Shown: positions 10,306 to 19,810, counted from the first letter of the stretch. The stretch: 64,000 nt of DNA from Terrimonas_A sp051954695 (GCA_051954695.1 JBQCHL010000011.1:248001-312000); one strand, 5' to 3'. Program-made: numbers and translations. Notes: a model not told the origin generated them from the sequence alone.

Positions 10306-11952
10306 TTATCTCATTTTCACGATCTTCTGTGAGAATGTGCTTTCTCCGTCTGTGAACAGTAAATAATAAGTTCCTGTAGGAAGATCATTTACATCCAGGT
10401 ATTGAGCACCCTGGGCGATCTGCAACGTTTTCAATGTTCTGCCGCTCAGATCGGTCAGGTTCATTTTATAATTAGGCTTGGTAGCAAAGATCTGGAGGCT
10501 GTTACGTACCGGGTTGGGAGTAGCAGTGACAACAGGCCGTCCGCTATTTTTCAGCTTAACATAAATGGCAGGCGAATAAGAGAACTTGCCATTCAGATCA
10601 TACTGCTTGATACGATAAATATTGGTAGCAGTAAGGCTTGGGCTGGTATGAATGAAGCTGTAACGTTTTTCTGTATTGGAAGCACCTGCTGCTGCTACAG
10701 TGCCAATAACTGTAAAGCTCCTTCCGTCTGTAGAATGTTCTATCTCAAAATGAGAAGACTCGATCTCCTGTATGGTTGACCATGCCAGCCTTACGCGGTC
10801 CACTTCATCAAAGCCGGTAAAATCACCCCAGGTTACGGGAAGGAGAGAGGTCCTGGTAACAACGATATCACTGGCATTTACTGTATAAGCAAAACCAGGA
10901 GGAACATTCACGGTAGGCGCAGCACCAGTGAAAGGCGTTGCTGAGGTTAAGACAGTGTAACTGGTAAGAGGTACACCAGGGCCACTGGTAACATTGAGAA
11001 CTGTTCCTGAGAGATTTGGTGCTACTGCACCTGTGATCTGAAGTTGATCATGCCCGGTGCCTGCACCACTTCCACTTACAATTTCAAGATTGATAGTAGG
11101 TGTTCTGCTGGTAATAAAATTACCAGGAACAGCTAGAATGCCTGGAGAATTACCGGGCTCAATAGTGCCGTTATTACCGGTAACTGTAGGCAAAAGAAGA
11201 TTACCGATTCCCTTAACAAGGCCATGATTAATAAAACGGCCGATAGAAAAATCTCCAGTGTTGGGCTTGCTGATAGTGCCGCCCACTGCATTGGTAAGTA
11301 TGCCGACAGGTGTTGTTCCTGCAGATTGAATATAGCTGTCAGGGGATGTTGAAAGGATTACAAGAGAACCGTTATTGAGAAGTTCTCCATTACTAATGGT
11401 CAGTCTTCCTGAAGAGATAGTGAAAGTACCATTGTTGGTAAAGGTTGAATTTTCAATAGCGGTACTGGTTGCAGCAGGGTTGGATACTACTGCCTGACCA
11501 TTGTTGACTGTTGGTGTTCTTACCTTTGCTCCACTCAGCAGGAGTGAAAAAGTACCTGTTGAGTTGATTTGCAGGGAGCCTGTTCCATCCAGGATACCAC
11601 TCAGGCCCAGGTGCAATTTTCCATTCACCTGCATATCTGTTCCGGCACCGTCTGCTAAAGTTTGGGTGGAACTGAAAATAGCCAGTATTCCATCAACTGT
11701 AACTTGATCAATAGTGATGGCAGTGGATAAAGTAATACTATCTCCAGCAGTGATCGTGATAGCACCGTCTGTGCTGACAGGATAGGTAGTAGCTGGCAAC
11801 CAGCTTACCCCATCAAAATACTCCCAGTTGGCAACGGTTGTCCATGCATAGTTAGCGCCGGTCTGTTTGCTCCGGTAAGCATTTTGGGCAAAACTCACCT
11901 GGGACAGTAAGAGTATACCCATAAGAAATGGTAGTGTAGATTTATAGTTCAT
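10306..11952 (-). CDS. T9SS type A sorting domain-containing secreted protein
   Basis: A 548-residue exported protein. The signal peptide ends at VSFAQ (residue 23). Residues about 30-350 are rich in Thr, Ser, Asn and Gly with short beta-strand repeats (for example TFTNNGTFTISSGRL), the pattern of a beta-solenoid like that in autotransporter passenger domains. Residues about 372-470 form the beta-sandwich module common in T9SS proteins (LPVTWGDFTG, then FEIEHSTDGRSF and YRIKQYDLNG). A T9SS tail begins at ATPNPVRNS (about 477) and ends in VKMR. The same module order occurs in the protein at 46930-48339. It is convergent with the PKD protein gene. The substrate is unknown. Confidence 0.85.
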   Translation of the reverse strand: MNYKSTLPFLMGILLLSQVSFAQNAYRSKQTGANYAWTTVANWEYFDGVSWLPATTYPVSTDGAITITAGDSITLSTAITIDQVTVDGILAIFSSTQTLADGAGTDMQVNGKLHLGLSGILDGTGSLQINSTGTFSLLLSGAKVRTPTVNNGQAVVSNPAATSTAIENSTFTNNGTFTISSGRLTISNGELLNNGSLVILSTSPDSYIQSAGTTPVGILTNAVGGTISKPNTGDFSIGRFINHGLVKGIGNLLLPTVTGNNGTIEPGNSPGILAVPGNFITSRTPTINLEIVSGSGAGTGHDQLQITGAVAPNLSGTVLNVTSGPGVPLTSYTVLTSATPFTGAAPTVNVPPGFAYTVNASDIVVTRTSLLPVTWGDFTGFDEVDRVRLAWSTIQEIESSHFEIEHSTDGRSFTVIGTVAAAGASNTEKRYSFIHTSPSLTATNIYRIKQYDLNGKFSYSPAIYVKLKNSGRPVVTATPNPVRNSLQIFATKPNYKMNLTDLSGRTLKTLQIAQGAQYLDVNDLPTGTYYLLFTDGESTFSQKIVKMR

Positions 11953-12227
11953 ATAGTTCCGATTTAGTAATAGAATTACCGGAGGGATTGGATCTTAAAA
12001 GGCTGACTTGGAAAATCTTAGGAAGGATTAGAAGGTCTACGCAAGAGGATATAGGAGGAAGAGAATGTGAAAATACATAAAAGAAAGTTGTCAACAATCA
12101 TTTCAGTCAATTTATTGTCCACAAGTATAACCGATTGATTTTCTTGGTAAAGGGTTGGCTTAATACCACACATAGGTATTTTTTTTCTCATGAAACCAGT
12201 TTATCTTGTACTTTATTTGGTGATTGA

Positions 12228-12800
12228 ATGGAAAGAAAAAAATTTATCAGGCGTTTCCTCGCTTTAGGAGGAGGAGCAATAGCTGTTGTTTCAGGAGTAA
12301 AAGTTTACCAGGTTTTTAAATCCCCAGACCTTTCTTTTCTGAAAAATGCCCAGTCTCTGATTGATGAACTGGCTGAAATGATCATTCCTTCCACAGATAC
12401 TCCCGGTGCAAAAGAAGCAGGCGCAGGTGAATTTGTCAGCTTTATGGTCAGAGAATCCTGTAGCCAGGCCACGCAGAACAGGTTTATCGATGGCCTTCGC
12501 GACCTGGCCGCTTATTCAATCCTTGAATATAAAAAGCCCTATCAGGAGTGTTCACTCGCCGAGAAAAGGGCTATCCTATCTCATTTTGAAAAAAAGAGTT
12601 TCTTTTACAAAGGGATTGCTGCCAAAGTAGAACACAAGTTATTAGGAGATCCTTTTTTTGTTACACTTAAAAAATATACTGTTCTCGGATATTGCAGTTC
12701 TGAATTGGGCGCTACCCGTGCATTCAATTATGATCCGGTGCCTCATGAATATATGAACACATCACTTGAGCCTGGTCAAAAAGCCTGGGCTACCCAATAA
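12228..12800 (+). CDS. Gluconate 2-dehydrogenase subunit 3 family protein
   Basis: A 190-residue small subunit of a GMC-type dehydrogenase. It starts with a basic, Arg-rich n-region (RKKFIRRFL) followed by a Gly/Ala hydrophobic core, resembling a Tat signal and matching how this family usually begins. The body contains the family signature: two helices, then EMIIPSTDTPGAKEAGAGEF near residues 47-66. It lies 11 bp upstream of the GMC oxidoreductase gene and is surely co-expressed with it. In the family this subunit supports maturation or export of the flavoprotein. No cytochrome c subunit gene follows, unlike classical gluconate dehydrogenase operons. Confidence 0.87.
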   Translation: MERKKFIRRFLALGGGAIAVVSGVKVYQVFKSPDLSFLKNAQSLIDELAEMIIPSTDTPGAKEAGAGEFVSFMVRESCSQATQNRFIDGLRDLAAYSILEYKKPYQECSLAEKRAILSHFEKKSFFYKGIAAKVEHKLLGDPFFVTLKKYTVLGYCSSELGATRAFNYDPVPHEYMNTSLEPGQKAWATQ

Positions 12801-12811
12801 ACTTTCATAAT

Positions 12812-14530
12812 ATGGGAGATCCCCAACAAAATATAAATGGCAAAGCCATTAAACAACACACTTACGAAGCCATTGTTATCGGCTCCGGGATAAGTGGTGG
12901 ATGGGCTGCTAAAGAGCTCTGTGAAAAAGGACTGAAGACCTTATTGCTCGAGCGTGGTAGAAATGTGGAGCATGTAAGAGATTATACTACGGCCATGTTG
13001 CCTCCCTGGAAGTTTGCCCATCACCTGGAAAACTCCAATAAAGACAGGCAGGAAAATCCTATTCAGAGCTTTGCTTACAACGAAGGCAATAAGCATTTTT
13101 TTGTCAGCGATAAAGAACATCCGTATGTGCAGGAATCTCCTTTTCACTGGATCCGCGGATACCAGGTGGGAGGCAGATCACTTACCTGGGGGCGGCAATG
13201 TTATCGACTTAGTGATCTCGACTTTGAAGCCAATGCGAAAGATGGCTTTGGAATTGACTGGCCTATCCGTTACAATGATATTGCTCCCTGGTATGAATAT
13301 GTAGAAAAGTTTGTAGGCATCAGCGGTAAAGCAGAGGGGCTTCCTCATTTACCTGATGGTTTCTTTCTGCCTCCAATGGAAATGAATTGTGTAGAAGAAC
13401 ATTTTAAGGCGAAAGTGGAACAGGCTATTCCGGGCCGTCGCATCATTATGGGCAGAACGGCCAATCTTACCCGCGGATGGGAGAACAGGGGGCCTTGTCA
13501 GTACCGGAATCTTTGCAACCGCGGTTGTCCTTTTGGCGGTTACTTCAGCAGCAATTCCGCTACTATTCCTGTAGCTGCTGCCACCGGCAATCTTACGCTC
13601 CGGCCGTTTTCCATTGTACTCGAAATACTTTATGATGCGGATAAGAAAAAGGCAAAAGGTGTAAAGATCATCGATGCTGAAACACATCAGACCTACGAGT
13701 ACTACGCTGATATTATTTTCCTGAATGCATCCACGATCGGTTCAGCGCAGATATTATTGAATTCCGTTTCAACTGCCTTTCCTCAGGGCTTGGGCAATTC
13801 AAGCGGACAGGTTGGGCATAACCTGATGGACCATCATTTCAGGGTTGGTGCCAAAGGTGTGTATGATGGATTTAAGGATAAATATTACAAAGGCCGGCGC
13901 CCCAATGGAGTCTATATACCCCGCTTCCGCAACCTGGATGAAGCTACCCGGCGCACGGATTATGTTCGCGGGTTTGGTTACCAGGCCGATGGTGAACGCG
14001 AAACATGGCCTGATACATCCAAACGCCTGCCTGGCTTTGGCGAAGAATTCAAAAAACAATTGACCACTCCAGGCAATTGGACCATGTGGATGGGGGCATG
14101 GGGGGAAACACTGCCTTATTATGAAAACAAAGTGACCTTACACCCCACAAAAAAAGATAAATGGGGAATACCACTTGCTTCCATCCATTTCAGGTTTGGT
14201 GATAACGAAAAAGCCATGCGCAAAGACATGAAGAGCTCTGCTATGGAAATGCTGGATGTTGCCGGCTTCAAAAAAGTAGAAGGGTTCGATTATGATTCAG
14301 TAGGAGGGGACTGTGTGCATGAAATGGGAACTGCGCGGATGGGACATGATCCTAAAACATCTGTGCTGAACAAATGGAACCAGATGCATGAAGTAAAGAA
14401 TGTGTTTATAACTGACGGAAGCTGTATGACATCCTCTGCCTGCCAGAACCCATCACTTACTTATATGGCATTAACGGCCCGGGCCTGTGACTACGCAGTG
14501 AGCGAATTAAAAAAAGGAAATCTTACCTGA
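12812..14530 (+). CDS. GMC family oxidoreductase (gluconate 2-dehydrogenase large-subunit-like)
   Basis: A 572-residue FAD-dependent oxidoreductase. The dinucleotide-binding motif is GSGISGG at residues 23-29, ending in the Glu of LLLERG. A central segment with four Cys (CQYRNLCNRGCPFGG) resembles the Cys-rich region of membrane-associated gluconate and sorbitol dehydrogenases. Near the C-terminus HEMGTARMG supplies the catalytic His region and NPSLTYMALTARA the FAD-contacting segment. It probably oxidises a sugar or polyol in the periplasm, passed there by the Tat-type partner encoded just upstream. The substrate cannot be read from sequence. It converges on the HAD gene with only 1 bp between stop codons. 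Confidence 0.88.
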   Translation: MGDPQQNINGKAIKQHTYEAIVIGSGISGGWAAKELCEKGLKTLLLERGRNVEHVRDYTTAMLPPWKFAHHLENSNKDRQENPIQSFAYNEGNKHFFVSDKEHPYVQESPFHWIRGYQVGGRSLTWGRQCYRLSDLDFEANAKDGFGIDWPIRYNDIAPWYEYVEKFVGISGKAEGLPHLPDGFFLPPMEMNCVEEHFKAKVEQAIPGRRIIMGRTANLTRGWENRGPCQYRNLCNRGCPFGGYFSSNSATIPVAAATGNLTLRPFSIVLEILYDADKKKAKGVKIIDAETHQTYEYYADIIFLNASTIGSAQILLNSVSTAFPQGLGNSSGQVGHNLMDHHFRVGAKGVYDGFKDKYYKGRRPNGVYIPRFRNLDEATRRTDYVRGFGYQADGERETWPDTSKRLPGFGEEFKKQLTTPGNWTMWMGAWGETLPYYENKVTLHPTKKDKWGIPLASIHFRFGDNEKAMRKDMKSSAMEMLDVAGFKKVEGFDYDSVGGDCVHEMGTARMGHDPKTSVLNKWNQMHEVKNVFITDGSCMTSSACQNPSLTYMALTARACDYAVSELKKGNLT

Positions 14531-14531
14531 T

Positions 14532-15125
14532 TTACCGGAAAGGTTTGTAGTGAGGATATTTTGCCAGCGAAAGCATTGGCTTATCTCCTGATGAATCGCC
14601 ATAAGCATAGATGTTTTCATACTCACTTAAGGGATAGATTTCCCTGATCCGTCTTACTTTCTCTTCACCATGACAGTTCTTATCGAGAATGTTGCCGGTA
14701 AGCTGGCCATTCTTCAATTCCAGGCGGGTAGCTATCAACGATGCATTAATGGAAGAAGCCCATTGCCTGATCCAGTTTTCGGGTGATGCAGATACGATCA
14801 CCACATCGATCCCTTTTTGTTGCAATTCCCTGATCTCTCCCAGGGCACCCTGCCGGAGAAGACCCGGTATTATCTCATTGGCGAATCTGTCACATTTCAG
14901 TTGAAATTCATCCACTGCCATGCCTCTGAAAAAATAAGCCAGCACTTTTTCCTTGGCAGTTTGATTGGAAATCAGTTTTAGCTTGTAGGCTATCAAATAA
15001 GGGCTCTTCAATAGAAAGCCCGCATAAAAAGGGAGGGCCCCCCCGCTGTATTTGATGAACTCGAGCAAAGTATCTTTGGTGGTGATGGTGCCATCAAAAT
15101 CGAAGAAGGCTATTCCTTTTTTCAC
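14532..15125 (-). CDS. HAD-IB family phosphatase
   Basis: A 197-residue haloacid dehalogenase-superfamily hydrolase. Motif I DFDGT lies at residues 9-13 (Asp9 nucleophile, Asp11 acid/base), motif II is SASPENW near 112, and motif IV is YGDSSGD near 175. Its length and motifs fit the HAD-IB (SerB-like) subfamily. Its start codon overlaps the stop of the SDR gene by 4 bp (15122-15125), so it is translationally coupled in a UbiA - SDR - HAD operon. In that setting it may dephosphorylate a polyprenyl-phospho-5-phosphoribose intermediate. That role is an inference from context. Confidence 0.82.
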   Translation of the reverse strand: MKKGIAFFDFDGTITTKDTLLEFIKYSGGALPFYAGFLLKSPYLIAYKLKLISNQTAKEKVLAYFFRGMAVDEFQLKCDRFANEIIPGLLRQGALGEIRELQQKGIDVVIVSASPENWIRQWASSINASLIATRLELKNGQLTGNILDKNCHGEEKVRRIREIYPLSEYENIYAYGDSSGDKPMLSLAKYPHYKPFR

Positions 15126-15853
15126 AATTTCTTCTTTTTAAAAATGAATTCAGGTATGCTGGTAATGATGAACATGATCCAGCGCCAGAACCATTTTACA
15201 TAAATAACATTCTTTTGCTTTTTTATACCGTTATAAATGGCTTTGGCCACTTCGTCAGGCTGGGCAGTAAGAAGCTTGGGTAGTTCAAGATCGGCCGTCA
15301 TTCGTGTGTTCACAAACCCCGGCAACACAGTAAGCACATGCACTTTATGGGGAAACATCTTATTGCGCAGGCCAGACAGGTAAGCGGTAAAGCCGGCTTT
15401 TGCACTTCCATAAATATAATTGCTTTGCCGCCCGCGGAGCCCTGCTACCGAGCTGATGCCTGCAATGGCGCCGGAGCCGCGTTTTGCAAAATCGGCTGCA
15501 ATGATATTCAGCACGGATACCGGTCCTGTATAGTTGGCATTAATTGTCCGTACAGTTTCATTGAGATCGGCTATTACGATATCATTATCATTCATATAAC
15601 CTACAGCGCAAACACAGATGTCGGGCTTCGGCGATAGCTGATCATAAAAAGAGGCATGCGACAGCAGATCATCTGCATCAAAGCGGTGAATGCTGCAATC
15701 AATATCATAACGGATCTTCAGGTCCGACTGTAATGGTTTCAGGGCGTCAGGGTTGCGGCCTGCCAATTGAACAGCATATTTTTCCGATGCATATTTTTTG
15801 GCTACTGCATATCCTATATCTGAAGTGGCACCAAGTATTAAAACAGTCGGCAT
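15122..15853 (-). CDS. SDR family oxidoreductase (DprE2-like)
   Basis: A 243-residue short-chain dehydrogenase/reductase. The cofactor loop is GATSDIG at 8-14, with AGRN after strand 2. The catalytic Ser is at about 134-135 and the YxxxK pair is Tyr148/Lys152. A basic C-terminal tail (FKKKKL) with a preceding aromatic hydrophobic stretch suggests membrane association. The neighbour is a polyprenyl-phosphate phosphoribosyltransferase-like UbiA protein 55 bp upstream. In mycobacteria the equivalent SDR, DprE2, reduces the 2-keto intermediate when decaprenyl-phospho-ribose is epimerised to arabinose. The same role here is plausible but unproven, and the FAD-dependent partner DprE1 is not in the window. 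Confidence 0.8.
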   Translation of the reverse strand: MPTVLILGATSDIGYAVAKKYASEKYAVQLAGRNPDALKPLQSDLKIRYDIDCSIHRFDADDLLSHASFYDQLSPKPDICVCAVGYMNDNDIVIADLNETVRTINANYTGPVSVLNIIAADFAKRGSGAIAGISSVAGLRGRQSNYIYGSAKAGFTAYLSGLRNKMFPHKVHVLTVLPGFVNTRMTADLELPKLLTAQPDEVAKAIYNGIKKQKNVIYVKWFWRWIMFIITSIPEFIFKKKKL

Positions 15854-15908
15854 TATGTTTATTTAAATCGTCCCGGGAATGAAATGAACCTGGCATTTTC
15901 AGCAGGGA

Positions 15909-16793
15909 TCACTGGAAAATGGTTACATTCTTTAGATAAATGATCGCAAAGAAACTGATGATCCAAAGCAACAGGGTGATCTGGATAAACCTGTCTCTGT
16001 AGAGGATCTTGGTAGGCGAGCCTGCGTCTGAAAAAACAAAGATGATCTGCAGGTAGCGCATAAGGCCGGCAATTACAAAAAGACAGGTATAATAAAGCCG
16101 GTAAGTTCCCAGCCGCGCAATCGTCCGTTCAGACATGGTGTACATAAAATAAGCAACAATGATCACCGCACAGATCAGCGCCAGCATTGTGTTCAGGAAG
16201 TCGAGGTTATATCCTTTAACTGATTTTCGCATGTCGACGCCTGACTGCAATTTCAGCAGCACATCATCCCTTCGTTTTCCAATGGCCATAAATAAGGCCA
16301 GCAGGAAGACCATGATAACGATCCATTCGGAAAGGGCAATATTGGAAATGACAGAGCCGGCTTTCAATCGTAACACAAAACCGGCAGCAAGGAGAATGAT
16401 ATCCAGGATGGAGATATTCTTCAACCCAAACGAATATCCCAGGTTGATCAGGAAATAGATACCGAGAACAAACATGTATTTGTCGCGGATCAGCCAGGCA
16501 ATGGTAAAGCCCGCAATAATAAGCAATGCTGCAATCACCAGGGCCGTTCCTTTGGACACGGCACCGCTTGCCAACGGCCGTTTACATTTTTCAGGGTGCT
16601 TTTTGTCGTCTTCAATATCCTTATAGTCATTCAGGATATAAATGCTGCTGGCGATAGCAGAAAACGAGATCAGCCCCCATATCAGCGGGATTATCTTATG
16701 AATATCCTCAATTTCACCTGCGAAGAAAAGGGGAATAAAAAGGAAAAGGTTTTTTGCCCAGTCTTTGGGCCTAAGTAATTTGATATAAGCCAC
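15909..16793 (-). CDS. UbiA-type prenyltransferase, decaprenyl-phosphate phosphoribosyltransferase-like
   Basis: A 294-residue integral membrane protein with about eight or nine helices. The first Asp-rich motif, NDYKDIEDD, is at 55-63, followed by KRPLASG at 71-77. The second conserved region, GKRRDDVLL...RKSVKGYNLDFL, matches the phosphoribosyltransferase branch of UbiA proteins (Rv3806c type) rather than the quinone branch. It would transfer 5-phosphoribose from PRPP to a polyprenyl phosphate at the membrane. Translation starts at GTG 16793. It is the first gene of a three-gene minus-strand unit and is divergent from a GT-C-like gene. Confidence 0.83.
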   Translation of the reverse strand: MAYIKLLRPKDWAKNLFLFIPLFFAGEIEDIHKIIPLIWGLISFSAIASSIYILNDYKDIEDDKKHPEKCKRPLASGAVSKGTALVIAALLIIAGFTIAWLIRDKYMFVLGIYFLINLGYSFGLKNISILDIILLAAGFVLRLKAGSVISNIALSEWIVIMVFLLALFMAIGKRRDDVLLKLQSGVDMRKSVKGYNLDFLNTMLALICAVIIVAYFMYTMSERTIARLGTYRLYYTCLFVIAGLMRYLQIIFVFSDAGSPTKILYRDRFIQITLLLWIISFFAIIYLKNVTIFQ

Positions 16794-16895
16794 AATACGT
16801 TGAATTACGCGACAAAATACAAACTAAAACGCAAACTTTATAGGGCTTCCAGTATTATGCTTTTTGTTTTATGTTTACAGAAATTAACTGATTCT

Positions 16896-18533
16896 ATGAA
16901 TTTTAAGACCTATGAGCGGAGGAATTATTTATCAATTGCCGAAATAGCCGTTATTGTGGCACTGGCGCTGGTTCCGCTTTTTGTTTCTTTCCCTTACCGG
17001 GTGAACATTTTTCTTTCCTGGGAAGGCGCTTACCGGATGAGCCAGGGGGAACTGCCTTTCCGTGATTTTGGTACGCCGCTGGGCGGGATGTACTGGGTGA
17101 TCCCGGCTATCTTTTTCAAACTGTTTGGGGTGAAAATGATCACCCTGGTAAAAGCACAGGTCTTTATCAATATCATTTCAGGGCTTGCTTTCCGGTCCAT
17201 TCTCAAAAGCATGGAAGTGCAGCCTGGTACACGTTTTCTTTCTGTATTGCTCTACTGCTTATCATTTTCCTTCTTTAATTTCTGGCCTTGGTACAATCAT
17301 ACGGTCATAGTGTATGAATTTATAGCCCTGGCTTTCCTGCTGAAAGCGATCACCAGGGAGAAATCCAAGTGGACGATTGCATGGTTGGTGCTGGCAGCAT
17401 TTTTTACCTGCTGTTCATTCTTTACCAAACAGGATGCTGGCGCAATGGCCATCCTGCTGAGTTTTGCCCTGCTGGTCTATATCGCCTGGCAGGAGCGCCG
17501 CTGGAAGCCTCTGCTGATTTATGCTGCCTCGCTCGCTGTAATATTCATGTTGTTTATTGTTCCTTTCCTGAAATATGGATTCGGGTACTGGTTCAATCAT
17601 GGCCAGGCGCCGCATTCGGCCCGTATCTCCATGTTTGAGATCGTGGATGAATTCTTCTCAGGATCGCAGTGGATCAAGTTCTATCTTTTCCTGATGCTGG
17701 TATTGCTGGTTATCCGCTTTGCAGGGTGGAAAGAATTATGGCAGAAAAAGAAGGAGATGCTTTTCCTGCTGCTTACAGTGGGAATACTGGGCGAAGCTGC
17801 GGTTTTCCAGGTTACAAGTTATATTCCCCCGGACAACAATATCTTCTTCCACAGTTTTGCGATTGCCTTTATTCTTAGTCAACTGGCACTTTTACTTCCT
17901 GTAAACCTGAATAAGCTGCAGGTAGTGGGTGCATTCTCTTTAGGTATTATTGTATGGTGGAGCAGTGTGTACTGGAAATATATCCAGCGGATAGCTGAGC
18001 GGGCATTGCCTTCCAGCCATGCCACTGTATCGCCTACAGGAGAGAATATTGTAAATAAGAAAACTTATACCATTGCTTTGAAGGACACAACCGATATTCC
18101 CATGTCTGAATGGAAGTTTTCAGGGCTGAAAACATTTGATAAGATCTATATGCCGGCGCCCACAGTGGATGGCATTAAACGGCTGATGGCGATGGATGTG
18201 GTAAAACAAAAGAAGCCTTTGAAAGTGCTTAATATGAGCGAACTGACCCCGCTGGCTGCAGAAATACCTTTCAGACTGGAAAGGGGCAGTGAATATCCTT
18301 TATGGTATCACCTGGGAGTCGGTATGTTCAATAAGCAGGCTGAGATGTTTGAGCAAAAAATTGCGAACCATGAGTATGACCTGGTGATCTTTGAATACAT
18401 CCCTTCACTGAATAATTTTTATCCTTTCAGGGTGAGGGACAGCCTGATGCAGCATTATAATAAAGTGGATTCTTTTATGGCGCCGCGCAGGGGAGACACA
18501 AAGGGAACGATCGAAATCTATACGCCACAATAA
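16896..18533 (+). CDS. Polytopic membrane protein, GT-C glycosyltransferase-like
   Basis: A large membrane protein with roughly ten to twelve hydrophobic helices and a soluble C-terminal part of about 180 residues. Near the N-terminus, NIFLSWEGAYRMSQGELPFRDFG resembles the first external loop of GT39/ArnT-like lipid-linked-sugar transferases, where an acidic residue follows helix 1; here that residue is Glu. The open frame extends upstream to a TTG at 16800 and an ATG at 16857. The ATG at 16896 (MNFKTYERR) was chosen because it directly precedes the first membrane helix, but the start is uncertain. Beside the UbiA/SDR/HAD operon it could use a polyprenyl-linked pentose; this is inference. Confidence 0.7.
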   Translation: MNFKTYERRNYLSIAEIAVIVALALVPLFVSFPYRVNIFLSWEGAYRMSQGELPFRDFGTPLGGMYWVIPAIFFKLFGVKMITLVKAQVFINIISGLAFRSILKSMEVQPGTRFLSVLLYCLSFSFFNFWPWYNHTVIVYEFIALAFLLKAITREKSKWTIAWLVLAAFFTCCSFFTKQDAGAMAILLSFALLVYIAWQERRWKPLLIYAASLAVIFMLFIVPFLKYGFGYWFNHGQAPHSARISMFEIVDEFFSGSQWIKFYLFLMLVLLVIRFAGWKELWQKKKEMLFLLLTVGILGEAAVFQVTSYIPPDNNIFFHSFAIAFILSQLALLLPVNLNKLQVVGAFSLGIIVWWSSVYWKYIQRIAERALPSSHATVSPTGENIVNKKTYTIALKDTTDIPMSEWKFSGLKTFDKIYMPAPTVDGIKRLMAMDVVKQKKPLKVLNMSELTPLAAEIPFRLERGSEYPLWYHLGVGMFNKQAEMFEQKIANHEYDLVIFEYIPSLNNFYPFRVRDSLMQHYNKVDSFMAPRRGDTKGTIEIYTPQ

Positions 18534-18562
18534 CTTGTTTGTTCAGAGCAGGATGGGAAGGT

Positions 18563-19501
18563 TTATTGCAATTCCTCTTTCATCCTGTTCAGGACATCCT
18601 TTTCAATCATTTGCTGTGCTACGCGGATCATATTCTTGAATGCTTTTGCTTTGGAGATGCCATGACCGATGATAACGGGTTTACTTATACCCAAAACCGG
18701 CGTGCCGCCATAATTCTCAAAATTGAAACGGTCGAAATAGGGATGTTCGATCTTCTGACGATGTGTGATCTCGTATAATGATTCTGCCAGCTTGAGGATG
18801 ATATTGCCGGTGAATCCTTCACATACCATTACATCAGCTTTATCCACCAGCACATCGCGGCCTTCGATATTGCCGACAAAATTGATATGCTTGTTTTCTT
18901 TCAGCAGGGGATAAGTGGCTTGTGCCAGCAGGTTGCCTTTGCCTTCTTCTTCACCCACGTTCATAAGGCCTACACGAGGGTTCCCGATACCGAGCATCAA
19001 CTGGGCATACACGGAGCCCATGATGGCAAACTGGTTCAATTGCTCGGGTTTGCAATCTGCATTCAGCCCCACATCGAGCAGCAGCCCGGTGCTACCATTT
19101 TCTTTGGGAATAATGGTGGAAATGGTCGGCCTTAATACGCCTTCCAGCGGTTTGATGCTGAATAATGCGCCTACCAGCATTGCGCCGGTATTGCCTGCGC
19201 TGATGAATGAATCCGTTTTGCCGGTAGCCAAAAGATGAAAGCCGATAGCAATAGAAGAACGTTGCTTTTCTTTCATTGCTTTGGTGGGATGCTCATGCAT
19301 ATCGATCACCTGCTCTGCATGCACCAGGTGAATGCGTTCACGGGGGACTTTGTGTTCATCCAGCAATTTTTCTATCTGTGGCTGATCGCCAATAAGGAAC
19401 AGGTTGGCGGCAGTTTTTTCTTCGCTGAGGTATTGCAACACGCCTTTTACCGCTTCAAGCGGGGCAAGGTCGCCGCCCATCATGTCTAGTCCGATGTTCA
19501 T
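18563..19501 (-). CDS. plsX: Phosphate acyltransferase PlsX
   Basis: A 312-residue peripheral membrane enzyme converting acyl-ACP and phosphate to acyl-phosphate for phospholipid synthesis. It opens with the family hallmark MNIGLDMMGGD. Other conserved segments include AGNTGAML, LLDVGLNADCKPE, MNVGEEEGKGN and CEGFTGNI. An upstream in-frame codon at 19519 would add six residues; the ATG at 19501 is the family start. It follows rpmF and the DUF177 gene on the same strand, the widely conserved DUF177-rpmF-plsX order. Confidence 0.95.
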   Translation of the reverse strand: MNIGLDMMGGDLAPLEAVKGVLQYLSEEKTAANLFLIGDQPQIEKLLDEHKVPRERIHLVHAEQVIDMHEHPTKAMKEKQRSSIAIGFHLLATGKTDSFISAGNTGAMLVGALFSIKPLEGVLRPTISTIIPKENGSTGLLLDVGLNADCKPEQLNQFAIMGSVYAQLMLGIGNPRVGLMNVGEEEGKGNLLAQATYPLLKENKHINFVGNIEGRDVLVDKADVMVCEGFTGNIILKLAESLYEITHRQKIEHPYFDRFNFENYGGTPVLGISKPVIIGHGISKAKAFKNMIRVAQQMIEKDVLNRMKEELQ

Positions 19502-19618
19502 TGGAAGCGTAAAATACAAATTCTAAAAATAGAAATTCCAAATTCCATCAGGTTATCACCCAATAGATTTTGGAATTAAGAAGTTTAAGGCAGGGGGTAA
19601 GGCTTTACCGCCCGCTTC

Positions 19619-19810
19619 TTACTTTACGGGAGACTTTTCAGCCACTACTTTACCTTTATAGTAAAGCTTGCCTTCACTCACGTGTGCACGGTGACGAACA
19701 TGAATTTCGTTCGTGGTGCTGTCGGTAGATAACGTCTGTGCAGTAGCTTTATAGTGTGTTCTGCGTTTTGCGCTTCTTTGCTGACTGTGTCTGCGTTTCG
19801 GATTTGGCAT
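19619..19810 (-). CDS. rpmF: 50S ribosomal protein L32
   Basis: A 63-residue ribosomal protein with the diagnostic start MPNPKRRHSQQRSAKRR. This is the zinc-free form, without the Cys pairs found in some bacteria. It lies between the DUF177 gene and plsX in the same orientation, the classic arrangement linking ribosome and lipid synthesis genes. Confidence 0.95.
   Translation of the reverse strand: MPNPKRRHSQQRSAKRRTHYKATAQTLSTDSTTNEIHVRHRAHVSEGKLYYKGKVVAEKSPVK

Noticed and set aside
16800..16895. TTG or early ATG start for the GT-C-like protein
   Set aside because: The TTG lies 6 bp from the divergent UbiA start and the added residues do not form a convincing n-region. The ATG at 16896 is preferred, though not certain.
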